A stretch of 64,000 nucleotides of DNA from Oceanihabitans iliipiscarium (GCF_042686125.1 NZ_JBHUOV010000001.1:1426001-1490000), one strand, 5' to 3'. Numbered from the stretch's first letter, positions 19,171 to 28,968 are shown. The notes: a model not told the origin generated them from the sequence alone. Made by a program: numbers and translations.

Positions 19171-20556
19171 ATGAAGTCCTTAAAAACGCCAATATTACCT
19201 TCCAAACTACAGTTTGTTAAACAACATGCTGCGCACGAATTAAATTTTAAGGCCATCTGTATTTTTGCTGCTACTGGTTTTTTTTTAGACGATGATACCT
19301 ATTGGAAAGATGAGGCATGTTTGCTTCCAGGACATGATCACATTTTCGATGAAAATAATTTTCTTATTGAAAGTAAACCGTGGTTTAAGTGGCATTATAC
19401 ACCAAAGAGTATTTCTTTTGAGCAAGCACTTGATGAATATATAAATTTATTTACGACAATCACCAAAGAACAGGTTGGAGAAAACCCTGTTATCTTACCA
19501 CTGTCTGGCGGACTAGACAGTAGAAGTCAAGCGCTGGTCTTAAAAAATTTGAATAACACTGTACAGGCTTTTAGTTATTCTTTTCCAGGAGGTTATCCAG
19601 AACATAAAATAAGTAAACAAATCGCTGAAGTTTGTGGGTTTGATTTTGACGCATATAAAATATCAAAAGGCTATTTATGGAATGATATTGATGAATTAGC
19701 TGAAATCAATAAGTGCTTTTCTGAATTCACTCACCCAAGACAAATGTCTGTTTTAAAAGAATTAAAACAATATCAAGGTGTTTTTTCTTTAGGACATTGG
19801 GGAGATGTACTTTTTGATAGAGGTGCACCAGATGGAATTGTAGAAAAAGATATTATACCTCTATTATTGAAAAAAATGTTGAAACCTGGAGGACTAGAGT
19901 TTGCTGAATCCTTATGGGAAAACTGGAACTTAGAAGGTGAGTTTAAAACCTACTTCATTTCAAGAATAGAAAACTCTTTGTCAAAAATAAAAATTGATAA
20001 TATAAGCGCAAGAGTAAGAGCTTTTAAAACTTCACAATGGGCTCATAGATGGACTACCATGAACTTAAGTATTTTTCAAGCTGCTCATCCTATTAGTTTG
20101 CCATATTACGATAACAGAATGATTGAGTTTATTTGTACTATACCTGAAGAATATTTAGCAGATAGACGATTACAGATTGCTCACTTAAAACAAGATAAAG
20201 CCATATCTAAAATTACTTGGCATGAACAAAAACCCTTTAATTTAAATAATTATCAGTATAATAAATCACCATATAATTTGCCTTATAGAGTATTTCATAA
20301 AATTAAACGTGAGTTTAATGCTGTAATTGGGAACCCTTACATTCAACGTAATTTTGAATTACAATTTTTAGGAGCAGATAATGATAAACATTTAAAGAAG
20401 TATATTTTTAATGACGATTTTTTTAAGCTCATTCCCAAATCAGTAATTGAAGAATTTTATAATAAATTTAAAAATGAAAATACAGTTTACTACTCTCACC
20501 CAACAAGCATGTTGTTAACTTTTGCGCTTTGGAATAAACATTTTCATAATAAATAA
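19171..20556 (+). CDS. Asparagine-synthetase-like ATPase without glutaminase domain
   Basis: Protein of 461 residues with the ATP-pyrophosphatase (Asn_synthase) fold. The PP-loop is LPLSGGLDSRSQ, with SGGLDS at residues 112-117. The N-terminal class II glutamine amidotransferase domain of AsnB is missing: there is no N-terminal Cys2, and only about 100 unrelated residues precede the PP-loop. It would activate a carboxylate by adenylation. In this cluster the likely target is the uronic acid made by the tviB/tviC pair, giving an amide with ammonia or another amine, but that is inference. The frame is open to a TTG at 19150; ATG 19171 is preferred. Confidence 0.7.
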   Translation: MKSLKTPILPSKLQFVKQHAAHELNFKAICIFAATGFFLDDDTYWKDEACLLPGHDHIFDENNFLIESKPWFKWHYTPKSISFEQALDEYINLFTTITKEQVGENPVILPLSGGLDSRSQALVLKNLNNTVQAFSYSFPGGYPEHKISKQIAEVCGFDFDAYKISKGYLWNDIDELAEINKCFSEFTHPRQMSVLKELKQYQGVFSLGHWGDVLFDRGAPDGIVEKDIIPLLLKKMLKPGGLEFAESLWENWNLEGEFKTYFISRIENSLSKIKIDNISARVRAFKTSQWAHRWTTMNLSIFQAAHPISLPYYDNRMIEFICTIPEEYLADRRLQIAHLKQDKAISKITWHEQKPFNLNNYQYNKSPYNLPYRVFHKIKREFNAVIGNPYIQRNFELQFLGADNDKHLKKYIFNDDFFKLIPKSVIEEFYNKFKNENTVYYSHPTSMLLTFALWNKHFHNK

Positions 20557-20559
20557 ACG

Positions 20560-21552
20560 ATGAAGTTAACCATAATCATTCCTGTATATAATGGAGCAGA
20601 TTTTATAGAAAAATCCTATAATTCTATTATTAACCAACAATTAGAAGACTTTGAATTATTATATGTTAATAATAATTCTAAAGATGCTTCTGAAGAGCGT
20701 ATCCAAACATTTGTAGAAAAGGATTCAAGAGTTAAGTTGTTGCAACAACCTAAACAAGGTGCAGCCGCCGCAAGGAATATGGGAATTTCTAAAGCTAAAG
20801 GCGATTATGTTTATATCTTTGATGTGGACGACGAAATCTATCCAAATGCCTTAAATAAAATGATTGCAGTACTAGACAACCATCCAGATAGATATGCGGT
20901 TTTTGGTAAAATGGTGAAATCTCACAAAGGAATTAGTGATACAATAAAACCTAGTGACGAAACAGATCAAGTAATTTTAAAAGACAAACCTTTTTGGGGT
21001 TTGCATTGGTTTTCTAGCTTGAAATCGGTTGTTGGTCCTCCAGCATTTTTATATAGAAGAACAGTATTTTCTAAAATTGGTGTGTACAATGAAGGGATTA
21101 AAAATACTGAAGATACTGCCTTAGATATTAAACTAGGAATGACCTGTGACATCGCTTATTTAGACACTTATGTCTATCTGTATTTTAAGCATGCTCAGTC
21201 CACAATTGAAATGGCAAAAGTGAACGAAGATCTTGTGTCTATGCATTGGACAAGGTTTGTGAAATCGCACTTGCCTTTTTATAAAGAGAACGAAGTTCCT
21301 GTACTTTATAAAAAACTATTGTATGCTTATTTGTATAAAACCACAGCAAAAAGAATCTGTAAAACCAGAGGATATAGCAAAAGGAATAATTTGTTAAATG
21401 AAATAAAAGCAGAAATCAAACCTGTAGAATTTCCTTTTGGATTGCGTTTTTTTCTGTTAATAATGACATTTTTTCCACTTTCATTTATTCTTAAATTCTA
21501 TCTTTATTACCTTGTTCCTTTTTATATGAAGAATCATATAGAAACACTTTAA
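20560..21552 (+). CDS. GT2-type glycosyltransferase
   Basis: GT-A fold family 2 enzyme of 330 residues. LTIIIPVYNGADFIEKSY, YVNNNSKDASE and the metal site IFDVDDEIYPNAL are followed by the base region NTEDTALDIKLG. The C-terminus has a hydrophobic stretch (LRFFLLIMTFFPLSFILKFY), suggesting membrane attachment. It begins 3 bases after the Asn-synthetase-like gene and abuts the acetyltransferase downstream with no spacer, so the three are probably translated together. Confidence 0.83.
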   Translation: MKLTIIIPVYNGADFIEKSYNSIINQQLEDFELLYVNNNSKDASEERIQTFVEKDSRVKLLQQPKQGAAAARNMGISKAKGDYVYIFDVDDEIYPNALNKMIAVLDNHPDRYAVFGKMVKSHKGISDTIKPSDETDQVILKDKPFWGLHWFSSLKSVVGPPAFLYRRTVFSKIGVYNEGIKNTEDTALDIKLGMTCDIAYLDTYVYLYFKHAQSTIEMAKVNEDLVSMHWTRFVKSHLPFYKENEVPVLYKKLLYAYLYKTTAKRICKTRGYSKRNNLLNEIKAEIKPVEFPFGLRFFLLIMTFFPLSFILKFYLYYLVPFYMKNHIETL

Positions 21553-22140
21553 ATGTTTTTTAAAATGAAACGGTTATTTTTTCTCATAAAACACGGATTT
21601 AAAAAAGTAATTCTTAGTCGTCTTTTTAATCGTTATGTTCATAAAAATAATATTATCATTGAAGATATAAATCAAACAGTTAAGGTAAGAGGTTGCACTG
21701 TAAAACCTGATACCATTAAGAAGAAATTTGAGCACTTAATGATTTATTATCCAGATTTTGCTTTTATTTTCTTTTGGAGGATTAAACAAAATAAATACAG
21801 GTGGAGAAAATGGTTTTATAATGAAGTTCCTTGTAAAATTTTCAGAAGTGCAAAAATAGATGGAGGCATGGTATGTTATCATCCTTTCGGAACAGTTGTT
21901 AACGCCAAAACGATTGGTAAAAATTTTCAGTTTAGAAATAATTTAACCATTGGAAATAAAGGCAATGATAACACCTTAATTCCTACTATAGGTAATAATG
22001 TTACAGTAGGAGCAAATGCAGTAATTATAGGAGAAATTACAATTGGCGATAATGTTGTTGTTGGTGCAGGCTCTGTAGTGGTTAAAGATGTACCTTCGAA
22101 TTGTGTTGTTGTTGGTAATCCTGCCAAAATTATTAAATAA
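21553..22140 (+). CDS. Serine-acetyltransferase-like hexapeptide O-acetyltransferase
   Basis: Left-handed beta-helix acetyltransferase of 195 residues. The helical N-terminal 95 residues resemble serine acetyltransferase (CysE) and colanic-acid-type acetyltransferases. The hexapeptide repeats follow (TIGKNFQFRNNLTIGNKG, TIGNNVTVGANAVIIGEI, TIGDNVVVGAGSVVVKDV), and the tail is VVVGNPAKIIK. In an exopolysaccharide cluster it is more likely to O-acetylate a sugar than serine. It begins directly after the GT2 stop. The acceptor is unknown. Confidence 0.8.
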   Translation: MFFKMKRLFFLIKHGFKKVILSRLFNRYVHKNNIIIEDINQTVKVRGCTVKPDTIKKKFEHLMIYYPDFAFIFFWRIKQNKYRWRKWFYNEVPCKIFRSAKIDGGMVCYHPFGTVVNAKTIGKNFQFRNNLTIGNKGNDNTLIPTIGNNVTVGANAVIIGEITIGDNVVVGAGSVVVKDVPSNCVVVGNPAKIIK

Positions 22141-22154
22141 AGTAAGCATTTTAT

Positions 22155-23258
22155 ATGGCTAAAAAAATAAAGGTTTTATATACTATTCCCAATTTTAATA
22201 CTGCTGGAAGCGGAAAATCTGTATATGATTTAGTAAAAGGTTTAGATCGAACCGTTTTTGAGCCTGAGATATGTTGTTTCCATAGTAAAGGCGCTTTTTA
22301 TAAAGAAGTGGAAAAACTTGGGGTTAAAATTCACCTTTTTCCATTCACTGCACCATATACGCCTCGGCTAACCTTTTTATCTAGAGTTTTAAAAATTCGT
22401 AAGTTTTTTAAAACGAATCAATTCGATTTAATTCATTCTTGGCATTGGAGCTCAGATATTTCTGAGCCGCTTGCAGCTAAATTAGCAGGAATCCCTTATG
22501 TATATACTAAAAAAGCAATGGGATGGGGAAAAAAATATTGGACATGGAGATCTAAACTAAGTACAAAGGTTATCGCTGTTAATGAAGATATAATTGATCA
22601 ATATTTATATAATATGTTGCCTAAAACTGAGAAGTTCCCTTTGGCTATTGATACCAATTATTATAAACCCTTTGCCCATAAATCAGAAACCACAAAAGAA
22701 ACATACTTTAAAAACGACGATTTTGTGATATTATCAATTGCTAATATGGTTGCTGTAAAAGGCATTGAAATTCTTTTTGAAGCTGTAAAAGCCTTGAATG
22801 ACGATCAAATTAAAGTGTTAATTGTTGGTAATGACCAGAATGAATATGGTCAAGATTTAAAAGCACGCTATAGCAATAACACTAATTTTGTATTTGCTGG
22901 TAAGCAATTAGAAGTAAGACCATATCTAGCTTTAGCTGATTTATTTGTTATTCCAACAAAAGATGAAGGACGTAGAGAAGGCATACCAAATGCACCACTA
23001 GAAGCAATGGCGACAGAATGTATTGTGCTTGGCTCTAATGTTTCAGGAGTAAAAGATATTTTGAAAACATTTCCTCAGTGTTTATTCGCCGCAAGTGATA
23101 TTGAAGCACTAGCAGATAGAATAAAGTTTGTGAAGGAAATGCCTGAAAACGAAAGGAAATCATTAGCAGAAGCTATGCGCAATCAAGTTGTTAAAGAGTT
23201 TTCTATTCAAGAATTTTTAAAAAATCATGAAGAACTGTATTTAAAGATTATAAAGTAG
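22155..23258 (+). CDS. GT4-type glycosyltransferase
   Basis: GT-B fold glycosyltransferase of 367 residues. KVLYTIPNFNTAGSGKSVYD opens the acceptor domain. The donor domain has SIANMVAVKGIEILFEA, LIVGNDQNEYG and an EX7E motif EGIPNAPLE, followed by ECIVLGSNVSGVKD. It lies 14 bases after the acetyltransferase and 1 base before a sulfotransferase gene. The donor sugar cannot be told from motifs. Confidence 0.85.
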   Translation: MAKKIKVLYTIPNFNTAGSGKSVYDLVKGLDRTVFEPEICCFHSKGAFYKEVEKLGVKIHLFPFTAPYTPRLTFLSRVLKIRKFFKTNQFDLIHSWHWSSDISEPLAAKLAGIPYVYTKKAMGWGKKYWTWRSKLSTKVIAVNEDIIDQYLYNMLPKTEKFPLAIDTNYYKPFAHKSETTKETYFKNDDFVILSIANMVAVKGIEILFEAVKALNDDQIKVLIVGNDQNEYGQDLKARYSNNTNFVFAGKQLEVRPYLALADLFVIPTKDEGRREGIPNAPLEAMATECIVLGSNVSGVKDILKTFPQCLFAASDIEALADRIKFVKEMPENERKSLAEAMRNQVVKEFSIQEFLKNHEELYLKIIK

Positions 23259-23259
23259 A

Positions 23260-24249
23260 ATGGAAGTTTTAAATAACTTATGGACATCTAAACAGCCAGA
23301 AGCCTTGCCAGACTTTATTATTGGTGGAGCAATGAAATCTGGTACCACAAGTTTACACGCCATTTTACACGCTCATCCAGATATAGCAATAGCTCATGAT
23401 GAACTTGGCTTTTTTGATATAGATAGTATTTTACAGCATGGTGACTTTAATTTTTATGATGATAAAAAACAAATCTGGACAAGTCAGTCTATGTTTAAGC
23501 AACCTGAAGTGTTATGGAATTGGTATCTATCACAATTTAAAAATATAGAAAAAAAAGCACGCATAATTGGAGAAGATTCTACTTCATATTTAAGCTCGGA
23601 AGCTGCAGCTAAACGTATTGCATTACAAGAAAAACCTATTAAGTTAATATTCATTTTAAGACATCCAACACAAAGGTGTATATCAAACTATTTACATTAT
23701 TTAAAATCAGGAAGAACTATTTATTCACTAGAAGATACCTTACGTTATAATCCAAATAGCATCATTAGAAGAAGTCTCTATAAAGAACAGTTAGAAGCGT
23801 ATTATAAATATATTCCATTTCATAGAATCAAAGTTGTATTATTTGAGGATTTACTTCAAAACAAAGAAGAATGTATTAAAGAGATATGCGACTTTTTAGA
23901 AGTCGATTTTAGTAAATTTGACAAATCTGTTTTTAATACACATTCTAATAAAACGAAACTACCTAAATATGTTAATTTACAGCTTTTTAGAAACCGTTTA
24001 CTTAGAAAAGAGAGCGATTATAAGTACTCTAATTTTTTGCCAGTTCAGCCTGCTTTTCAAAAACAAATGCCTTTGCGTTTTCGTTTAATTAATACATTAC
24101 ATAAAAAAATCAATCCGTTAAAAAGTAGCAATACATTTACGCCTTCAAAAGGAACAGTAAAGTTTTTAGATGATTTTTTTAAAATGGAGTTTCAGGGATT
24201 TGATTCACTTGTAAAAAAAGAAGTTTATTCTAAATGGTTTGATAACTAA
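23260..24249 (+). CDS. Sulfotransferase domain protein (third of five)
   Basis: This is the most canonical sulfotransferase in the window, 329 residues long. The 5'-phosphosulfate loop is FIIGGAMKSGTTSLHAIL (about residues 19-36). The 3'-phosphate motif is LIFILRHPTQRCISNYLHY, and the FEDLLQNKEECIKEICDFL segment is typical of heparan-sulfate-type and bacterial Sulfotransfer_1 enzymes. It should transfer sulfate from PAPS to a sugar hydroxyl. It is followed directly by the acylation genes. Confidence 0.85.
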   Translation: MEVLNNLWTSKQPEALPDFIIGGAMKSGTTSLHAILHAHPDIAIAHDELGFFDIDSILQHGDFNFYDDKKQIWTSQSMFKQPEVLWNWYLSQFKNIEKKARIIGEDSTSYLSSEAAAKRIALQEKPIKLIFILRHPTQRCISNYLHYLKSGRTIYSLEDTLRYNPNSIIRRSLYKEQLEAYYKYIPFHRIKVVLFEDLLQNKEECIKEICDFLEVDFSKFDKSVFNTHSNKTKLPKYVNLQLFRNRLLRKESDYKYSNFLPVQPAFQKQMPLRFRLINTLHKKINPLKSSNTFTPSKGTVKFLDDFFKMEFQGFDSLVKKEVYSKWFDN

Positions 24250-24259
24250 CTAATTCTAT

Positions 24260-25696
24260 ATGCTATTTAATTCCATAGATTTTGCGGTCTTTTTACCCAT
24301 AGTTTTTGCGCTTTATTGGTTATTAAATAAACAAGCTCTTAAATTTCAAAATTTATTAATAGTTCTTGCTAGTTATTTGTTTTATGGCTGGTGGGATTAT
24401 AGGTTTCTTGCACTTATCGTTTTTAGTACATTAGTTGATTTTTCTGTAGGTAATTATTTAAGGAAAACTACAGACGATTTTAAACGTAAGCTCTTGTTAT
24501 ATACAAGTGTTGTAGTTAATATTAGTCTCTTAGGGTTTTTTAAATACTATAATTTTTTCATTGATAACTTTATCACTGCTTTTACTTTTTTTGGTAACGA
24601 TATTCAGCTCAATTCATTGAATATTATTTTACCTGTAGGAATAAGCTTTTATACGTTTCAAACATTAAGTTATTCAATAGATGTTTATAAACGGAAACTA
24701 GAGCCCACGACAGATTTTATTTCCTTTGCTGCATTTGTATCGTTCTTCCCACAATTAGTTGCTGGACCAATAGAACGTGCCACAAATTTACTTCCTCAAT
24801 TTTATAAGCATAGAGAATTTAAGTATCACCATGCTGTTGATGGATTGCGACAAATACTTTGGGGATTTTTTAAAAAGGTTGTGATTGCAGATAATTGTGC
24901 GAAAACTGTGAATATTATTTTCAGCAACTATACAGATTATTCTGCAAGTACTTTGTTTTTAGGTGCTGTATTTTTTGCATTTCAAATTTATGGTGATTTT
25001 TCAGGGTATAGCGATATTGCTATAGGTATCTCTCGATTGTTTGGTTTTAATCTTAAGCAGAATTTTGCTTTTCCATATTTCTCAAGAGATATTGCAGAGT
25101 TTTGGAGGCGTTGGCACATGTCACTTTCTACATGGTTTAGAGACTATGTGTACATTCCTTTAGGTGGATCACGAGGAAGCCGATGGAATCAAATTAGAAA
25201 TGTATTTATTATTTTTATTGTAAGCGGTTTTTGGCATGGAGCAAATTGGACTTTTATTATCTGGGGCGCTTTAAATGCACTCTATTTTTTGCCACTATTA
25301 CTGATGAAAAAAAACAGGGTAAATACAGATGTTGTTGCACAACATACCAGACTTCCAAGTGTAAAAGAATTTTTTCAAATAGGATTAACTTTTTTATTAA
25401 CTGTTCTAGCATGGATTTTCTTTAGGGCTGAAACAATTACAGAGGCAGCAGATTATATATATAGACTTTTTAATCGCTCAATGTTTAGTCTGCCAGAGAT
25501 TAGACCAACATTTATATTTATCTTATTGTTAGGGTTTTTAATTGTTGAATGGACAGGTCGTAAACAGCAATATGCAATTGAAAAACTTTGGTTAAAATAC
25601 CCAAAGGTTGTACAATGGGTAATTTATTACGTAATTGTAATGATAATATTTTTATATGGAGGTAGAGAACAAGAATTTATTTATTTTCAGTTCTAG
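24260..25696 (+). CDS. MBOAT O-acyltransferase, copy 1 (AlgI/DltB-like)
   Basis: Polytopic membrane-bound O-acyltransferase of 478 residues that passes an acyl group across the membrane to a partner acting on the polysaccharide. The AlgI-type segment DIAEFWRRWHMSLSTWFRDY is followed by YIPLGGSRGS, and the invariant histidine is H326 in VSGFWHGANWTF. About ten hydrophobic segments are visible. It is followed after 2 bases by an SGNH-like protein, as algI is paired with algJ/algX. A close second copy of the pair lies immediately downstream. Confidence 0.9.
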   Translation: MLFNSIDFAVFLPIVFALYWLLNKQALKFQNLLIVLASYLFYGWWDYRFLALIVFSTLVDFSVGNYLRKTTDDFKRKLLLYTSVVVNISLLGFFKYYNFFIDNFITAFTFFGNDIQLNSLNIILPVGISFYTFQTLSYSIDVYKRKLEPTTDFISFAAFVSFFPQLVAGPIERATNLLPQFYKHREFKYHHAVDGLRQILWGFFKKVVIADNCAKTVNIIFSNYTDYSASTLFLGAVFFAFQIYGDFSGYSDIAIGISRLFGFNLKQNFAFPYFSRDIAEFWRRWHMSLSTWFRDYVYIPLGGSRGSRWNQIRNVFIIFIVSGFWHGANWTFIIWGALNALYFLPLLLMKKNRVNTDVVAQHTRLPSVKEFFQIGLTFLLTVLAWIFFRAETITEAADYIYRLFNRSMFSLPEIRPTFIFILLLGFLIVEWTGRKQQYAIEKLWLKYPKVVQWVIYYVIVMIIFLYGGREQEFIYFQF

Positions 25697-25698
25697 AT

Positions 25699-26628
25699 AT
25701 GAAACAAATTATTTTTAAAATAACAGCATTTTCTTTTTTAATTTTAATTAGTATATTCTTTATATTTAGTTTGGCTGATGGGACTACTGATGCAATGTAT
25801 TTTAAGTTTACAACGCCTAAACAAAACGCTATGATTATTGGTTCATCTAGAGCTGCTCAAGGGCTACATCCCCAAGAATTAAATCCAGTTTTACAACGAG
25901 ATGATATTTTTAATTATGCATTTCAAATTCCTAGTTCTCCTTATGGAGAGATATATTTAGAAAGTATAAAAAGAAAAGTTTCAGAACAGACGATAAACGG
26001 ATTGTTTATTTTAGAAGTCAACCCTTGGACTACAGGTTATAGAAAAGGTGTCAATGATGAAAAAGAATTTATAATTGAAGAAGGAGGCTTTTTAGAAAAC
26101 ACAAAATATGTTACCATGAATCCCAATATAGAATACCTATATGAATCATACAATGGAGGTTATATAAACATATTAAAAGATAAGACTAGAAAAGGAGCCT
26201 ATCAAACCTTTTTTGTTGAAAATAACGGGTGGCTTCATGTTACTATTGAATCTGATTTAATTTCAAAAGCCGAAAGAACAGCTGCTAAAATGAAAACCTA
26301 TAGAAACAAACTAATTGGTTTTAATGGCATGTCCGAATACAGAAAGGCAAGTTTGGTTAAGACCATAACCTTCCTTAAGCAATACGGAAAAGTCTATTTA
26401 GTTAGAATACCAGTGATTGAGGCTATGCTAGAAATTGAAAATGAACTCCAATCAAATTTTAATGACGAAATGAATAAAATTGCAATTGAAAACCAAGTCT
26501 CTTATATTAACATGATGCCTGAAAACAAACATTATGATTATACAGATGGTAATCATTTAGATATTGATTCTGGAGCTCAATTTTCAATAGATTTAGCTGA
26601 AAAAATAAAAACCTTGCAAAACCAATAA
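25699..26628 (+). CDS. Membrane-anchored SGNH-like acyl-transfer partner, copy 1
   Basis: Protein of 309 residues with one N-terminal membrane anchor (about 8-26) and the rest predicted outside the membrane. It has an SGNH-type nucleophile motif G48-S-S50-R and a block V D283-x2-H286 (TDGNHLD). These are the residues expected of the AlgJ/AlgX/PatB-like partner that receives the acyl group from an MBOAT and places it on the glycan. It is coupled to the MBOAT upstream, and the second MBOAT starts 1 base after it. Overall identity to known families is low, so the assignment rests on motifs and context. Confidence 0.7.
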   Translation: MKQIIFKITAFSFLILISIFFIFSLADGTTDAMYFKFTTPKQNAMIIGSSRAAQGLHPQELNPVLQRDDIFNYAFQIPSSPYGEIYLESIKRKVSEQTINGLFILEVNPWTTGYRKGVNDEKEFIIEEGGFLENTKYVTMNPNIEYLYESYNGGYINILKDKTRKGAYQTFFVENNGWLHVTIESDLISKAERTAAKMKTYRNKLIGFNGMSEYRKASLVKTITFLKQYGKVYLVRIPVIEAMLEIENELQSNFNDEMNKIAIENQVSYINMMPENKHYDYTDGNHLDIDSGAQFSIDLAEKIKTLQNQ

Positions 26629-26629
26629 T

Positions 26630-28057
26630 ATGTTATTTAATTCTTTGGACTTTGCCATATTTTTACCCATTGTATTTGTAATATATTGGTTTGTTTTTAA
26701 ATCTCATTTAAAACTACAAAACTTATTTATTGTATGTGCTAGTTATCTGTTCTATGCGTGGTGGGATTACAGATTTTTAGCATTAATAGCTTTAAGTACA
26801 CTTGTCGATTTTATAGTCGCTAAACAGCTTAAAAAACAAAAAGATCAAAAGCAGCGTAAAGGGTTATTAATGCTTAGTTTGGTTTTTAATTTAGGAATCT
26901 TAGCCTTTTTTAAATATTTTAATTTTTTTATTGAAAGTTGGGTAGATGCTTGGCAGTTTTTAGGAATTAACATGCAAACATCTACACTTAATATTATATT
27001 GCCTGTAGGAATTTCATTTTATACTTTTCAAACACTAAGCTACACCATTGATATTTATAGAAATAAAATAGAACCTACAGATAGTTTAATTCAATTTGCA
27101 GCTTTTGTGTCATTCTTCCCTCAGCTAGTCGCTGGGCCAATTGAACGCGCCTCACATTTATTGCCTCAGTTTAATAAGAAACGCGTGTTTAACAGTGAGT
27201 TTGCCATTAGTGGATTTTATTTAATTATTTGGGGCTTATTTAAGAAAGTTGTTGTTGCAGATAATTGCGCCTTTTTTGTTAATCAAATATTTAATGGGAC
27301 TTCTGGGCATTCTTCAATGGAATTGTTTTTAGGCGCTGTGCTTTTTGCGTTTCAAATTTATGGTGATTTTTCTGGGTATTCAGATATTGCAATTGGTATT
27401 GCTCGTCTGTTTGGTTTTTCATTAATGACTAATTTTTCTTTTCCTTATTTTTCAAGAGATATAGCAGAGTTTTGGAGACGATGGCACATCTCTTTATCTA
27501 CTTGGTTTAGAGACTATTTATACATACCACTAGGAGGTTCTAAAGGCACTAAAGTACAAAGCTTAAGAAACGTGCTAATTGTATTTTTAGTTAGTGGTTT
27601 TTGGCATGGTGCAAACTGGACATTCATTATTTGGGGAGCACTTCATGCAGTATTGTTTTTACCATTACTTCTCGCTCAAAAGAATAGAACTTATGTAAAT
27701 TCTACTAGAATTTCAATTCAACAATTTCCTAAACTATTAATAACATTTGTGTTAGTCACATTTGCTTGGATATTTTTTAGAGCAGATAGCGTTACTATAG
27801 CGTATGAGTTTATCGTTGAGATCTTTAGTTTTAATGGTAATTCATTGAATGTGTTTTTTAAGAGTTCTAAAACTTTATTGTTTAGTGCAATAATTGTATT
27901 CAGTATTCTTATCTTGCTCTTATTTGAATTTTTGGCTGTACAAAAAAATAAAAAAGAAGTTGTGCTGTCAAAGTATACAGCTGTAATTATTGCAATTATT
28001 ATTTGTTTAATGGGAGTGTTTAAAAATCCATCTGAGTTTATTTATTTTCAATTTTAA
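26630..28057 (+). CDS. MBOAT O-acyltransferase, copy 2 (AlgI/DltB-like)
   Basis: Second MBOAT of 475 residues, clearly related to the gene at 24260 along its whole length. The N-terminus MLFNSLDFAIFLPIVF matches MLFNSIDFAVFLPIVF, and RRWHISLSTWFRDY and VSGFWHGANWTFIIWGA are shared. The invariant histidine is again residue 326. The C-terminal hydrophobic region diverges most. It is followed after 2 bases by another SGNH-like protein. The arrangement points to duplication of a two-gene acylation unit, perhaps with different acyl groups or target sugars. Confidence 0.9.
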   Translation: MLFNSLDFAIFLPIVFVIYWFVFKSHLKLQNLFIVCASYLFYAWWDYRFLALIALSTLVDFIVAKQLKKQKDQKQRKGLLMLSLVFNLGILAFFKYFNFFIESWVDAWQFLGINMQTSTLNIILPVGISFYTFQTLSYTIDIYRNKIEPTDSLIQFAAFVSFFPQLVAGPIERASHLLPQFNKKRVFNSEFAISGFYLIIWGLFKKVVVADNCAFFVNQIFNGTSGHSSMELFLGAVLFAFQIYGDFSGYSDIAIGIARLFGFSLMTNFSFPYFSRDIAEFWRRWHISLSTWFRDYLYIPLGGSKGTKVQSLRNVLIVFLVSGFWHGANWTFIIWGALHAVLFLPLLLAQKNRTYVNSTRISIQQFPKLLITFVLVTFAWIFFRADSVTIAYEFIVEIFSFNGNSLNVFFKSSKTLLFSAIIVFSILILLLFEFLAVQKNKKEVVLSKYTAVIIAIIICLMGVFKNPSEFIYFQF

Positions 28058-28059
28058 GT

Positions 28060-28968
28060 ATGCAATTATTTTTAAAAAGAATAGGCTTTATTACCTTAAT
28101 ATTCATAAGTGTTTCTATGATTATTTCTATAGGAAGTTTGTGGTCATTACGCCAATCTTCATTTTATAAACCTTCTTTTTTAGTGAATGATATAAAAGAA
28201 AAACAATTTGATTATATAATACTTGGGGCAAGTACTGGATTAACAACTTTAAATACTAAAACTATAGATTCGGTATTGCAAACTAATGGACTAAACTTAG
28301 CTATGGATGATACCGCTTTGTCAAGTCAGTATTTAATGTTGCAACATTTTTTGGCACAAGGTAAGTCGGCTAAATTTTGCATACTAGCACCAAGTGCAAC
28401 TAGTTTTGAGGTTGATAACAATGAAATAAGTGGTAATGACTATCGCTTTTTACCATTCATTAACAGTGACTATGTATCCGATTATTACAAAGCGTTTTCT
28501 AAACAGCCAGCACCATTGCTTCACTGGTCTAAATGGGTGCCAATGCTAGGTGTTTCCTATTTTAATGCTGAATTATTTTATCCTTCATTATTGACAGTGG
28601 TTACACCAAAAAAGAGAAATAGATTTGATGATAAAGGCAACTATAATTACCCTATAAATAACAGTATAGATAAGCCTATTGTAAATACTAAAATGCTGCC
28701 TATTGACTTTAAAAATCCTTATGCGAATAAAATTAAGGCGTTGTGTGAATTACATAACATAAAACTAATTTGTTATTTTTCTCCTATGCAAACTAAAAAA
28801 GTGGTTACAGAAACAACAGGTTTTACGATAATAAACCATAGTAATCTGTTAAAAAATGAAATGTTCTTTTTCGACGAAAAGCATGTTAATAATAATGGAA
28901 GGTATATTTCAAGTATTCAATTTGCCAATACATTTAAATCCAATTATATTAGTTCTTTAGATGAATAA
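28060..28968 (+). CDS. Membrane-anchored SGNH-like acyl-transfer partner, copy 2
   Basis: Protein of 302 residues with an N-terminal membrane anchor (about 9-28), a nucleophile motif G56-A-S58-T and a C-terminal D272-x2-H275 (FDEKHVNN). The layout is that of the copy-1 partner at 25699, but sequence similarity is low outside the motifs, much lower than between the two MBOATs. It probably transfers the acyl group delivered by the adjacent MBOAT. Its stop overlaps the next glycosyltransferase start by 8 bases. Confidence 0.65.
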   Translation: MQLFLKRIGFITLIFISVSMIISIGSLWSLRQSSFYKPSFLVNDIKEKQFDYIILGASTGLTTLNTKTIDSVLQTNGLNLAMDDTALSSQYLMLQHFLAQGKSAKFCILAPSATSFEVDNNEISGNDYRFLPFINSDYVSDYYKAFSKQPAPLLHWSKWVPMLGVSYFNAELFYPSLLTVVTPKKRNRFDDKGNYNYPINNSIDKPIVNTKMLPIDFKNPYANKIKALCELHNIKLICYFSPMQTKKVVTETTGFTIINHSNLLKNEMFFFDEKHVNNNGRYISSIQFANTFKSNYISSLDE

